A model generated the notes under the pieces. The model saw only the letters and a list, made by a program, of their open reading frames with translations, did no database searches and was not told where the DNA came from. Shown one piece after another: positions 25,697 to 33,982 of a stretch of 64,000 bases of DNA. This stretch comes from Robertkochia sediminum (GTDB lineage Bacteria; Bacteroidota; Bacteroidia; Flavobacteriales; Flavobacteriaceae): NCBI RefSeq assembly GCF_016786255.1, contig NZ_JADMKT010000080.1:194796-258795 (forward strand), given 5' to 3'. The translations under genes were made by a program, and so were the position numbers. Position 1 is the stretch's first letter. Each line of letters starts with the position of its first letter.

Positions 25697-26713
25697 TTAT
25701 TTTCTGATCTTTTGTTCCCACTTCCACGCAGAGGTCATGGCGTCGTCCAACGATGATTGGGCTTTCCATCCCAGTTCGTTATTGGCCTTTGTGGTGTCTG
25801 CATAGGCCGCGATCACGTCGCCCGGGCGGCGTTCTGCGATGCGGTAGTTGAGCTTTTCACCCGAAACGCGTTCAAAGCTCCCGATAACCTCCAGTACAGA
25901 GCTGCCACGCCCTGTTCCCAGGTTGAAGACCTCGTAATTTTCTTTATTCTTCTTGTTAAGAAGGCGCTCAAGGGCTACTACGTGTGCCTTGGCCAGATCG
26001 ACTACGTGAATATAATCGCGAATACACGTACCGTCTTCCGTGGGATAGTCATCTCCGAAAACTGCCAGTTGTTCACGAAGTCCGATTCCGGTTTGCGTGA
26101 TAAATGGCACCAGGTTCTGCGGCACACCAATAGGAAGTTCCCCTATATGCGCCGAAGGGTGGGCCCCGATCGGATTAAAATATCGAAGGGCTATAGCTTC
26201 CAGGTTTTTGTTGATATTACAGGTGTCTCTGATGATCTCTTCCCCTACCTGCTTGGTGTTTCCATAGGGAGATTCGGCAGGCTTTACCGGAGCTCCTTCT
26301 GTGATCGGTAGCTCATCGGCCTGTCCGTATACCGTACAGGAAGAACTAAAGATAAACCGGGCCCGGTCTTTTTTAGAGAGCTCTTGTAAGATGTAAACCA
26401 GGGTGCTGATATTGTTCTCGTAATAGAGTAGCGGATTCTCAACACTTTCACCCACCGCCTTAGAAGCGGCAAAATGGATCACCCCTTCGATATCGCTGTG
26501 GTCTCTGAAAAACTGATTGACTTTTTGCTTATCGCGCAGGTCCATTTTTACGAATTCAGGTACTTTTCCTGTGATGGCTGTAATACCTTCCAGTACTTCG
26601 ATCCCGGCATTAGAAAGGTTGTCGATAATAACGACTTCAAAGCCTTTCTGCTGAAGTTCGACCACGGTATGCGAACCGATAAATCCGAGACCTCCGGTAA
26701 CTAGTATTTTCAT
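25697..26713 (-). CDS. galE: UDP-glucose 4-epimerase
   Basis: A 338-residue extended SDR of normal GalE length. It has the NAD-binding MKILVTGGLGFIGSHTVVEL, the FSSSCTVYGQ serine, YGNTKQVGEEI with the YxxxK catalytic pair, and IALRYFNPIGAHPS. It interconverts UDP-glucose and UDP-galactose for LPS and other surface polysaccharides and for galactose use. It starts 16 bp after the DegT-aminotransferase stop, so they form an operon. Confidence 0.95.
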   Translation of the reverse strand: MKILVTGGLGFIGSHTVVELQQKGFEVVIIDNLSNAGIEVLEGITAITGKVPEFVKMDLRDKQKVNQFFRDHSDIEGVIHFAASKAVGESVENPLLYYENNISTLVYILQELSKKDRARFIFSSSCTVYGQADELPITEGAPVKPAESPYGNTKQVGEEIIRDTCNINKNLEAIALRYFNPIGAHPSAHIGELPIGVPQNLVPFITQTGIGLREQLAVFGDDYPTEDGTCIRDYIHVVDLAKAHVVALERLLNKKNKENYEVFNLGTGRGSSVLEVIGSFERVSGEKLNYRIAERRPGDVIAAYADTTKANNELGWKAQSSLDDAMTSAWKWEQKIRK

Positions 26714-26729
26714 AGATCAATAGGTAGAT

Positions 26730-27881
26730 TTAGTTTAGGAAATCGTTTATGGTTTGGGTGATGTATGCGATCTGCTCGTCGTCCAATTCCGTGTGCATGG
26801 GGAGTGAAAGTACTTCTTCAACAAGTTTGTTGGTGACCCCGAATTCTTCTTCCTTGTATCGGGAATCCAGGTAGGCCTTCTGTTTGTGAAGCGGGATCGG
26901 ATAATAGATACCGAATGGAATTCCTTTTTCCGCCAGGTGCTTTGCCAGAGCGTCGCGTTTACCGTTGGTAATGCGAAGTGTATATTGGTGAAATACATGA
27001 CAATCGCAGTTCTCACAAATAGTCTCACAGGCGTTGGCCATCTTTGGTGTCACTACGGCAGGCTGATCCTTAAATGCGGCGTTGTATTTAATAGCAGCGT
27101 TTCTGCGCTTTTTGTTGTATTCGTCAAGCAGCGGGAGTTTGGCACGCAAAACTACGGCTTGTAAGGAGTCAAGTCTTGAGTTCACACCAACCACATCGTG
27201 GTGATAGCGTTCGTACATTCCGTGGTTTACAATACCTCTGATCGTGTGTGCCAGGTCATCGTCGTTCGTGAAAATAGCACCTCCGTCTCCGTAGCATCCC
27301 AGGTTCTTGGACGGGAAGAACGAGGTGGCAGCTACATGACCAATAGAACCCGATTTTTTCTTGGTGCCGTCTGCAGAGGTGTATACCGCACCAATGCCCT
27401 GAGCATTATCTTCAATAACGTAAAGGTCGTGTTCTTTCGCGATCTCCATGATCGCATCCATATTCGCGCATTGACCGAAGAGGTGCACCGGAACAATGGC
27501 TTTGGTCTTAGGTGTAATGGCCTTTTTAAGTGCTTCGATATCGATATTAAAGGTGTCTTCTTCTACATCAACCAATACCGGGGTAAGGTTAAGCAGTGCA
27601 ATAACCTCTACTGTTGCTGCAAAGGTGAAGTCGGCTGTGATCACTTCATCACCCGGTTTCAGGTCAAGGCCCATCATGGCAATTTGAAGGGCGTCGGTAC
27701 CATTGGCACAAGGGATCACATGTTTTACGCCCAGGTAGTCTTCCAGCTCCTCCTGAAACTTCTTTACCTCCGGACCGTTTACAAAGGCAGCAGATTCCAG
27801 CACTTCATTCATTGAATTCGTTACTCGGTCTTTTATTTCCTGGTATTGACCCTGAAGGTCAACCATCTGAATTTTCTTCAT
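26730..27881 (-). CDS. DegT/DnrJ/EryC1/StrS-family sugar aminotransferase
   Basis: A 383-residue PLP enzyme. The catalytic Lys is in TSFFPSKNLGCYGDGGAI; the substrate and PLP phosphate motifs include HVIPCANGTDALQIAM, VIEDNAQGIGAVY and GVNSRLDSLQAVVL. Such enzymes aminate 3- or 4-keto nucleotide sugars for O-antigen or other surface glycans. It carries a Cys-rich insertion (NACETICENCDCHVFHQY) seen in some members. It is first in the operon with galE and divergent from kdtA, which fits an envelope-glycan role; exact sugar unknown. Confidence 0.93.
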   Translation of the reverse strand: MKKIQMVDLQGQYQEIKDRVTNSMNEVLESAAFVNGPEVKKFQEELEDYLGVKHVIPCANGTDALQIAMMGLDLKPGDEVITADFTFAATVEVIALLNLTPVLVDVEEDTFNIDIEALKKAITPKTKAIVPVHLFGQCANMDAIMEIAKEHDLYVIEDNAQGIGAVYTSADGTKKKSGSIGHVAATSFFPSKNLGCYGDGGAIFTNDDDLAHTIRGIVNHGMYERYHHDVVGVNSRLDSLQAVVLRAKLPLLDEYNKKRRNAAIKYNAAFKDQPAVVTPKMANACETICENCDCHVFHQYTLRITNGKRDALAKHLAEKGIPFGIYYPIPLHKQKAYLDSRYKEEEFGVTNKLVEEVLSLPMHTELDDEQIAYITQTINDFLN

Positions 27882-27913
27882 TTTATCAGCATCTTAAAAA
27901 GGTTAATACCCTA

Positions 27914-27921
27914 CAAATTTA
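27914..27921 (-). promoter_or_regulatory. Putative -7 promoter element of the aminotransferase-galE operon
   Basis: Minus strand TAAATTTG matches TAnnTTTG exactly, 33 bp before the start at 27881, in the 99-bp gap shared with the divergent kdtA. A TTG occurs upstream but at the wrong spacing. Confidence 0.45.
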
Positions 27922-27980
27922 CGGAACTGAGGTCAATGAATTATGGGAAAGAACCGTAATTTAGCCCCAAACTCGAAAAA

Positions 27981-29222
27981 GTGCTTTTTGTTTACAACAT
28001 GCTGGTGTATATCGCCGGATCTATATTAAAATTAGCCGCCTTGTTCAATGAAAAGCTTTCCCTGTTCGTAAGGGGGAGAAAAGGGGTGTTTACCTTGCTG
28101 AAAGAACATATCAAAGCAGATGACAAGGTGATCTGGTTTCACGCGGCTTCTCTTGGGGAATTCGAACAAGGTCTCCCCGTGATGGAGCAAACCCGAAGAG
28201 ACTATCCCTCACATAAGATCGTGCTCACCTTTTTTTCGCCTTCGGGGTATGAGGTGCGAAAGAACACTCCTGTTGGCGATGTGGTTTGTTACCTCCCATT
28301 GGATACCCGGGCCAATGCGAAACGATTTCTAGACCTCGTACATCCCGAATTGGTCGTTTTCGTGAAATATGAATTCTGGCCTAATTATCTTAAAGAATTG
28401 CACTCAAGGAATATCAATACGTTGCTCATCTCTGCCATTTTCCGTCCCGATCAGGCCTTTTTTAAAGGTTATGGAAAGTTCATGCGTAGTTCCCTTAAAG
28501 CTTTTACGCATATGTTCGTGCAGGATGAAGGCTCTGAGAAATTACTTCAGCGTATTGGCTTTAACGAAGTTACCGTGAGTGGGGACACCCGTTTTGACCG
28601 TGTGGGAGAGATCCTGTTAAGGGATAACAATCTGGAGTTTATGGAGCGGTTTAAAGGTGAAAGCCTCTTGTTCGTGGCGGGGAGTACCTGGCCTGAAGAT
28701 GAAGAGGTGATCCTGCCCTTCTTAATAAAGGATACGTATACGGATGTAAAATATGTGATCGCACCCCATAATATCAAGCCCAAGGCAATGGCCGAACTTA
28801 CAAGGGAGGCAGGACAAGGAGCAGTGCGGTATACGGCTATGGAGGGAGAGGACCTCGCAGCTGCAAGGGTGCTCATTCTGGATACCATAGGCGTATTGAC
28901 CAAAGTATATAGTTATGCCGATATAGCCTATGTTGGTGGGGGTATGGGAAGTACAGGGCTGCACAATACCCTGGAACCGGCGGTTTTTGGGATACCGGTG
29001 ATCACAGGGCCTCACTATAAAGGCTTCAGGGAGGCAGAGTTAATGGTGGAAAATGGGGGGATTACCGTGATTGATGATAAAAAATCATTTGAGCGGGAGT
29101 TAACCAATTTTATTGAAAATGAGGGGGTTGTGCGAGATAAGGGTGAGGTTAATAAAAATTTTATTGAAAAAAATCGAGGTGCAGTAATCCGAATCATGGA
29201 TTACATACGTACATTATTGTGA
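27981..29222 (+). CDS. kdtA: 3-deoxy-D-manno-octulosonic acid (KDO) transferase
   Basis: A 413-residue GT30-type glycosyltransferase adding KDO to lipid A at the inner membrane's cytoplasmic face. It has an N-terminal membrane anchor (YNMLVYIAGSILKLAALFNE), then IWFHAASLGEFEQGLPV with the catalytic Glu, FVKYEFWPNYLKEL, FVQDEGSEKLLQRIG and GGGMGSTGLHNTLEPAVFG. The GTG at 27981 is preferred because homologues share the YN-x-LV-x-IA anchor directly after a short start; an ATG at 27999 is the alternative. Neighbouring sugar genes fit LPS synthesis. Confidence 0.94.
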   Translation: MLFVYNMLVYIAGSILKLAALFNEKLSLFVRGRKGVFTLLKEHIKADDKVIWFHAASLGEFEQGLPVMEQTRRDYPSHKIVLTFFSPSGYEVRKNTPVGDVVCYLPLDTRANAKRFLDLVHPELVVFVKYEFWPNYLKELHSRNINTLLISAIFRPDQAFFKGYGKFMRSSLKAFTHMFVQDEGSEKLLQRIGFNEVTVSGDTRFDRVGEILLRDNNLEFMERFKGESLLFVAGSTWPEDEEVILPFLIKDTYTDVKYVIAPHNIKPKAMAELTREAGQGAVRYTAMEGEDLAAARVLILDTIGVLTKVYSYADIAYVGGGMGSTGLHNTLEPAVFGIPVITGPHYKGFREAELMVENGGITVIDDKKSFERELTNFIENEGVVRDKGEVNKNFIEKNRGAVIRIMDYIRTLL

Positions 29223-29331
29223 AGTATTTAACAGGTTTTATCAAAAAAATGTTAATATTTCTTTGCAATGTATCGAAGAAAATCGTTTTTTCGTAGTGCA
29301 ACTTTTATTTAGTAAAACTAAAACACAAACC

Positions 29332-29601
29332 ATGAAAAAAGTTATTTTAAGCCTTGCCCTCGTATTTGCAATGGGAGTATCAATGACCTCTTGTAGAGAG
29401 ACTAAAAAAGAAACTGAAGAAGCTGTAGAGGCTGCTGTTGAAGAAACAGGAGATGCTATGGAAGCTGCCGGAGACGCTGTGAAAGAGGCTGCCGGAGACG
29501 CTAAAGAAGCTGTAGAAGGAGCTGCTGAAGAAGCTGGAGAAGCTATGGAAGAAGCTGCTGAAGAAGTAAAAGAAGCTGTTGATAGCATCGTTAAGGAGTA
29601 A
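29332..29601 (+). CDS. Small Ala/Glu-rich repetitive lipoprotein
   Basis: From the ATG at 29332 the product is 89 residues: a lipoprotein signal (MKKVILSLALVFAMGVSMTS then Cys22), followed by a low-complexity chain rich in Ala, Glu and Lys in a loose EAAxEAxxAxxEAA pattern, for example GDAVKEAAGDAKEAVEGAAE. It should form a long amphipathic helix or coiled coil, much like LEA/apolipoprotein-type repeats, tethered to a membrane. No function is known. A longer in-frame start at 29263 would bury the signal peptide. The Ala/Glu codon pairs repeat (GCTGAAGAAGCT type), so the gene may expand and contract. Confidence 0.88.
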   Translation: MKKVILSLALVFAMGVSMTSCRETKKETEEAVEAAVEETGDAMEAAGDAVKEAAGDAKEAVEGAAEEAGEAMEEAAEEVKEAVDSIVKE

Positions 29602-29622
29602 TTACAAGCTTCCCTAAAAAAT

Positions 29623-29652
29623 AGAGCTCTGCATTGCAGGGCTTTTTTTTTT
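29623..29652 (+). terminator. Terminator of the Ala/Glu-rich lipoprotein gene
   Basis: Stem AGCTCTGC (29625-29632) with GCAGGGCT (29636-29643, one G-U pair) followed by ten T residues, 22 bp after the stop. Confidence 0.85.
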
Positions 29653-29700
29653 GTTACAAGGTTACAAGGTTACAAGGTTATAAGGTTACAAGGTTGCAAG
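29653..29700. repeat. Tandem octamer GTTACAAG, six copies
   Basis: Six consecutive 8-bp units: GTTACAAG three times, GTTATAAG, GTTACAAG, GTTGCAAG. It directly follows the lipoprotein terminator. A single GTTACAAGGTTGCAG fragment recurs at 38169-38183 upstream of susC. Confidence 0.9.
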
Positions 29701-29865
29701 TGGAAGGAGTTAATTCGCGAAGGCGAAAACATAAAATTCCGTTTCCCCATTCCCTACTCCCTACTACCCATGACACATTAACTATTCTTATGTATTTCAT
29801 TAAAAACATAAATAAATAGAAATGAATTGTTTTTCAGACCTTTGAGCTGAAAAAAAAGATTTGTT

Positions 29866-29994
29866 ATGGATGTGATCGTCTTTAAGTTAGGTGTTGCTCT
29901 GGTTATTGTGGGTATGTTGCTATTTATTCGTTTTATGGCTGGTAAATCTTTCCTTAATTCAGCGCCGGAGGAAGAAGAGCGCAATGCAGCCTGA
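29866..29994 (+). CDS. 42-residue putative membrane mini-protein
   Basis: The frame from ATG 29866 to TGA 29992-29994 encodes 42 residues: a short start (MDVIVFK), a hydrophobic segment (LGVALVIVGMLLFIRFMAG) that could cross the membrane once, and an acidic tail (PEEEERNAA). The TM-plus-charged-tail design is typical of real membrane mini-proteins, but there is no homologue I recall and no strong ribosome site. An inverted TTTTTCAG / CTGAAAAA pair (about 29830-29857) lies just upstream. Spurious ORF remains possible. Confidence 0.45.
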   Translation: MDVIVFKLGVALVIVGMLLFIRFMAGKSFLNSAPEEEERNAA

Positions 29995-30189
29995 TCATTC
30001 TCCTTTTCAGCTTTTGTTTCTTTTTGGTAAGGTGTTCCGGATTTTGGTTCTGGTATTACCCTTCTTTTCATGTATTTTTATCGAACGAGTCATAGTCCAT
30101 TTGCCGTAATATTATGGTTTACAGGTGAGTTAATTGTCCATTAGGTGAGTTTTCGCTTACTTAAAAGGAAATTGTATGTTTTCTTTTTT

Positions 30190-31335
30190 ATGATGCGTAG
30201 AGGTCTTGTATTACTGGGTTTATTGGTGTTCCTGTTTTCTCCTGTTCATGCTCAGGAGACAAGCGATCCTGTAAAGTTGCTTTTTGATCCATATACCAGT
30301 TTACGAGCGCATTATGCGGTGATCGGTCAGGAGTCTGAATTTCAGGATAACGCAAGTCGTATTGGGTTTAGTGTCGGCGTTGGGAAGAGTGATGGTATTC
30401 GGTTTTTGGCGCATGTGGAATTAAGTATCAGGCTTATTGAAAATACCTTTACCGTTAATGCCGATTCCCGTACCACTTCAGGATTTATTATTTTGAATCA
30501 ATCGCGTGACGGCCAGGTTTTTGCTCCCAGATTAGGTTTTGTAGGGGTAAGCCTTGGTTCGTATGGGGTTGTCACTATTGGGAAGCAATGGAGTACCTAT
30601 TACGATGTTACGGGGTGGACAGATCAGTTTAATGTTTTTGGAGGTACTACGTCCAATACCTACGTAGCCAATACAGACGGGAGTATTGGTACAGGGCGTG
30701 CAGATCAGGCCTTAATATATCGTATAAAAGCGGGAGACCTGAGCTTTGGTCTTCAGCTATTGTCAAACAATACGACCAATAATCTTTTTTTAGATGGTTA
30801 TGGTGGGTCGGTGCGTTATCTGGTTTTTCCACGCACTGAAATTGGCTTATCGTATCAGCGCTCCCTTTTGGCAGATGATGTTATCGATGGTACGCTCGGA
30901 TTGGAAGATCATCCGGAATACATCTCCTTTGGTTTTCGTTACACAGGAGAACAGCTGTATTTGTCGGCTGTTTTGGCCCGGCAGACAAATGGCGACCTCA
31001 CCATAGGTCAGCTCAATCAGCTGGAGGCTCCTTCTGTGGTCTATGATGATACAGGGTTAGAGATCGCTGCAAATTACAAATGGAAAAAATGGAAGGGGCT
31101 GATTGGAATTAACAGGGAGTGGGCTCAGGTTGAGGGACTCCCTATTGATCAGGATTTTCATACAGAGAGTTATATTCTAGGACTTGAATACCGGCCTTTT
31201 CAAATGGCGTACTTTTATTCGGAATTCAGGTTCGATCAAAGTGTGAATTCCTTTGGAATAACTGCTAAAAATGTTTTTACGCTCGGATTAAGGGTAGATC
31301 TTGATCATCATGGAGAGAAGTCGTTTACGTTTTGA
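30190..31335 (+). CDS. Outer-membrane porin (paralogue of 33983-35149)
   Basis: From the ATG at 30190 the product is 381 residues with a signal peptide (MMRRGLVLLGLLVFLFSPVH, cleaved near AQ). The rest is alternating beta strands ending in aromatic-rich turns, as in 16-strand general porins. It shares a long block with the second porin: LGSYGVVTIGKQWSTYYDVT, then TDQFNVFGG, NTDG and GTGRADQALIYR. It should allow diffusion of small solutes across the outer membrane. A GTG at 30145 is open but adds residues before the signal. It is convergent with the arsenic operon. Confidence 0.85.
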   Translation: MMRRGLVLLGLLVFLFSPVHAQETSDPVKLLFDPYTSLRAHYAVIGQESEFQDNASRIGFSVGVGKSDGIRFLAHVELSIRLIENTFTVNADSRTTSGFIILNQSRDGQVFAPRLGFVGVSLGSYGVVTIGKQWSTYYDVTGWTDQFNVFGGTTSNTYVANTDGSIGTGRADQALIYRIKAGDLSFGLQLLSNNTTNNLFLDGYGGSVRYLVFPRTEIGLSYQRSLLADDVIDGTLGLEDHPEYISFGFRYTGEQLYLSAVLARQTNGDLTIGQLNQLEAPSVVYDDTGLEIAANYKWKKWKGLIGINREWAQVEGLPIDQDFHTESYILGLEYRPFQMAYFYSEFRFDQSVNSFGITAKNVFTLGLRVDLDHHGEKSFTF

Positions 31336-31413
31336 TCTGTTTTAAAGTTTCATGTATTCTTTTTTCGCGGCTGTATAAAAGTGAAGAATAGCATGTACTG
31401 TGCGTATAAAACA

Positions 31414-31453
31414 AGATCCCGCATCTTCAATAAAAACTGACGATACGGGATCT
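31414..31453. terminator. Hairpin between porin and acr3, probably bidirectional
   Basis: Arms AGATCCCG (31414-31421) and CGGGATCT (31446-31453) lie between the convergent porin and acr3 genes. On the minus strand the stem is followed by TGTTTTAT; on the plus strand by ATATTT. The 24-base loop can pair further only weakly. Confidence 0.55.
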
Positions 31454-31473
31454 ATATTTAACAATGGCTCAAG

Positions 31474-32535
31474 TCAGGAATGTGCCGGAGATTTGGATGG
31501 ATCTCCGTAATATTTCTTTTTAAGCCAAAAGGCAACCTTTACTAAAAGGATCAAAGCGGGTACTTCTACCAATGGCCCGATAACCCCCGTAAATGCTTGT
31601 CCGCTATTCAGCCCGAAAACCCCGATAGCCACGGCAATGGCCAATTCGAAATTATTACCTGCAGCGGTAAAGGCGATAGAGGCATTCTTATCGTAAGGGG
31701 CTCCCATGAGTTTGCTGGCAAAGAATCCGATGAGGAACATGACCGCAAAATAAATAAGTAGCGGGATGGCAATAAGCAGAACATCTCCGGGAAGCTCTAC
31801 AATAAGTTCTCCTTTAAGCGAGAACATTAAAACGATGGTGAACAACAGAGCAATAAGGGTTATTGGGGAGATCGCAGGGATGAATTTCTTCATATACCAT
31901 TCTTCACCTTTCAAAGGCACGAGTATGAGTCGGCTTAATAGGCCCATGAGGAAAGGTATTCCCAGGTAGATCGCTACACTTTCGGCAATAGTGGCGATAG
32001 AAATATCAACGATAGCGCCTTCATATCCTAAAAGCGGCGGAAGTTTGGTGATAAAGATCCAGGCATAAAAGCTATAGGCAAACACCTGGAAGATGCTGTT
32101 AAGCGCTACCAGGCCGGCTCCGTATTCACTACTTCCATCGGCAAGGTCGTTCCATACCAGTACCATAGCGATACAACGAGCCAATCCGATCAGGATGAGT
32201 CCGACCATATATTCCGGGTAGTCTTTTAAGAAGATCAGCGCCAGGACGAACATCAGTACCGGGCCGATCACCCAGTTGAGGACCAGGGATATGGAAAGTA
32301 CTTTGACGTCTTTAAAAACCATAGGTAAAAGTTTGTAATTCACCTTGGCTAATGGCGGGTACATCATTAGGATAAGACCAACAGCCAGAAGGTAGTTCGT
32401 CGATCCCGAGCCGAAGCTCTCAATGAATTTTGAAAAGGCCGGAAAGGCGTATCCAAGGCCAACGCCGATAGCCATAGCTATAAAGATCCATAGGGTTAGG
32501 TTGCGGTCTAAAAAGCTTAGTTTCTTATTGCTCAT
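31474..32535 (-). CDS. acr3: ACR3-family arsenite efflux permease
   Basis: A 353-residue inner-membrane carrier with about ten hydrophobic segments. Family signatures are [20 protein letters not shown] with the essential Cys, and [20 protein letters not shown]. It pumps As(III), formed by ArsC, out of the cytoplasm. Its ATG overlaps the arsC stop by one base (TAATG), so translation is coupled. It is last in the arsR-arsC-acr3 operon. Confidence 0.96.
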   Translation of the reverse strand: MSNKKLSFLDRNLTLWIFIAMAIGVGLGYAFPAFSKFIESFGSGSTNYLLAVGLILMMYPPLAKVNYKLLPMVFKDVKVLSISLVLNWVIGPVLMFVLALIFLKDYPEYMVGLILIGLARCIAMVLVWNDLADGSSEYGAGLVALNSIFQVFAYSFYAWIFITKLPPLLGYEGAIVDISIATIAESVAIYLGIPFLMGLLSRLILVPLKGEEWYMKKFIPAISPITLIALLFTIVLMFSLKGELIVELPGDVLLIAIPLLIYFAVMFLIGFFASKLMGAPYDKNASIAFTAAGNNFELAIAVAIGVFGLNSGQAFTGVIGPLVEVPALILLVKVAFWLKKKYYGDPSKSPAHS

Positions 32536-33158
32536 TACTGTAGTTGTTTTTTTAGTTCATTAAAGATCCAGAGCATCTCTCCTGCGATCTGCTCACTGCG
32601 TTCCAGGTATTTTGCCATCTTTTCAGGAGTGTCATCAAATAATTTGGGGTCTTCATAGGTTAAAGGGATCCTGTTCGATGCTCCGACAACCACAGGGCAA
32701 GCCTCATTGGCTGAATCGCAGGTCATAACCGCAATGTACTCGCTTTTGGGGTTAAAAGGGTGGTGGTAGGCTTTAGAGAAGCCGATCACCGCCGGTTGAT
32801 TCTCTGCGTATTTGATGGCGTATACAGGGTTAGTTTCCTGGCTCAACTTCAGGATCTCATATCCTTGGCTTTTTAGGGTTTCGGCTACGGCCGGAAAAAG
32901 TGCTGTGGCCTCAGTACCTCCTGAGTAGCATACAACTTTTTGTCCGAAGCCGTGGTAGGCTGCAGCCGTTTGTGCCCATAGCTGCGAAAGGTGACTTCTT
33001 CGGGAGTTGTGCGTGCATATAAAATTGAGGTTGGCTACACCATTATTGGTTATAGCTGTTTTAATAGCATCTTTTAACTGGTTTAATAGCGCTTTTCTTT
33101 CTTCAGAAGGATTGGCTGCGGCGATCTCGCGAATGCTTTGTTCTAATTTTTCGAGCAT
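32535..33158 (-). CDS. arsC: Arsenate reductase, low-molecular-weight phosphatase type
   Basis: From the ATG at 33158 the protein is 207 residues. The phosphatase-like P-loop is in [20 protein letters not shown] (CxxNSxRS type), and a second conserved cysteine region is [15 protein letters not shown]. It reduces As(V) to As(III) for export by Acr3. About 40 N-terminal residues ([20 protein letters not shown]) precede the catalytic domain, as in the longer Bacteroidetes type. The in-frame upstream extension to 33281 overlaps arsR and is not needed. Confidence 0.93.
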   Translation of the reverse strand: MLEKLEQSIREIAAANPSEERKALLNQLKDAIKTAITNNGVANLNFICTHNSRRSHLSQLWAQTAAAYHGFGQKVVCYSGGTEATALFPAVAETLKSQGYEILKLSQETNPVYAIKYAENQPAVIGFSKAYHHPFNPKSEYIAVMTCDSANEACPVVVGASNRIPLTYEDPKLFDDTPEKMAKYLERSEQIAGEMLWIFNELKKQLQ

Positions 33159-33174
33159 GATGTGATAGGTTTTG

Positions 33175-33504
33175 TTAACAGCAGTCGTTTTTGTATGGGT
33201 CCTGATCCAGGAAAGAGACGATGTTGTTTCGCATACGCTGCCATGCCTCTTCGTTGATACAATAGCAAACTTTGTTGCCATCGATATTTCCTTTGATAAG
33301 TCCGGCCTGTTTAAGTTCTTTTAAGTGTTGTGAAATGGTGGGTTGAGATAATCCTATCTCATTAACCAGGTCGCCGCAAACGCAGGCTTTGATGTTGAAT
33401 AAATGATCGAGTATCGCAATGCGTGCGGGATGCCCCAGCACTTTGGCCATTATGGCGAGGCTGTTTTGTCGATCGGTAAAGATCTCGGTTTTAGTTATTC
33501 CCAT
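33175..33504 (-). CDS. arsR: ArsR-family metalloregulator
   Basis: A 109-residue winged-helix repressor. The DNA-recognition helix is in IGLSQPTISQHLKELKQAGL, and the metal-binding motif ACVCGDL gives the Cys pair of As(III) sensors; more Cys pairs are at KVCYCINE and NDCC. It would repress the operon until As(III) or Sb(III) binds. It is the first gene of the ars operon, 16 bp before arsC. Confidence 0.95.
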   Translation of the reverse strand: MGITKTEIFTDRQNSLAIMAKVLGHPARIAILDHLFNIKACVCGDLVNEIGLSQPTISQHLKELKQAGLIKGNIDGNKVCYCINEEAWQRMRNNIVSFLDQDPYKNDCC

Positions 33505-33578
33505 GGAGTTGGTTATTATGTGTCGAATACCGGCGGTTGCAGAGGCGATTCAGCAGGTGTTTTTGTAGTGTATTAGTT

Positions 33579-33588
33579 TATTGCAATA
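33579..33588. promoter_or_regulatory. Candidate ArsR operator upstream of arsR
   Basis: TATTGCAATA is a perfect 10-bp palindrome 75 bp upstream of the arsR start, within an AT-rich stretch. ArsR sites are short AT-rich palindromes of this kind, but the exact sequence for this subgroup is not known to me. The rest of 33505-33982 shows no gene; it must carry the second porin's promoter (TATATTTA at 33930 is a weak candidate). Confidence 0.3.
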
Positions 33589-33982
33589 TTACGATTAATA
33601 TCTTTTGGGGATCCATCTTTTTTAAGAGTTAATGATTTGCTAACAAAGCACGGTATTTTGATTCGTGTTCACCGAAATGGCCTCTTGCATAAATGTGTAG
33701 CTTGTGCCGAAGTCCAGGTTCCGGAAGTGTGAGTTTTAGACAATGATGAGGTAGGGGGCTTAAAGTAGGAGTATGTTTCAGGGTTGTCAATAGATCCGTA
33801 TGCAAGTCATGGCTATTTAATATGAAGGCTGGTTAAGATCTTGAAACTATTGGGTGATGATTGCGGTATTTCGTATGGTAAAAATGGGGGGTTCATCTTT
33901 TGGAAACGCTGTAAGTAACTTGAAATCAGTATATTTAGAGTAATGTTTATCGATTAAAGGATTTTTTCAAGACATTTTCATC

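Noticed and set aside
29778-30071. Minus-strand frame of 97 codons
   Set aside because: Opposite the mini-protein and upstream region of the porin; composition looks random. Left out, though it cannot be formally excluded.
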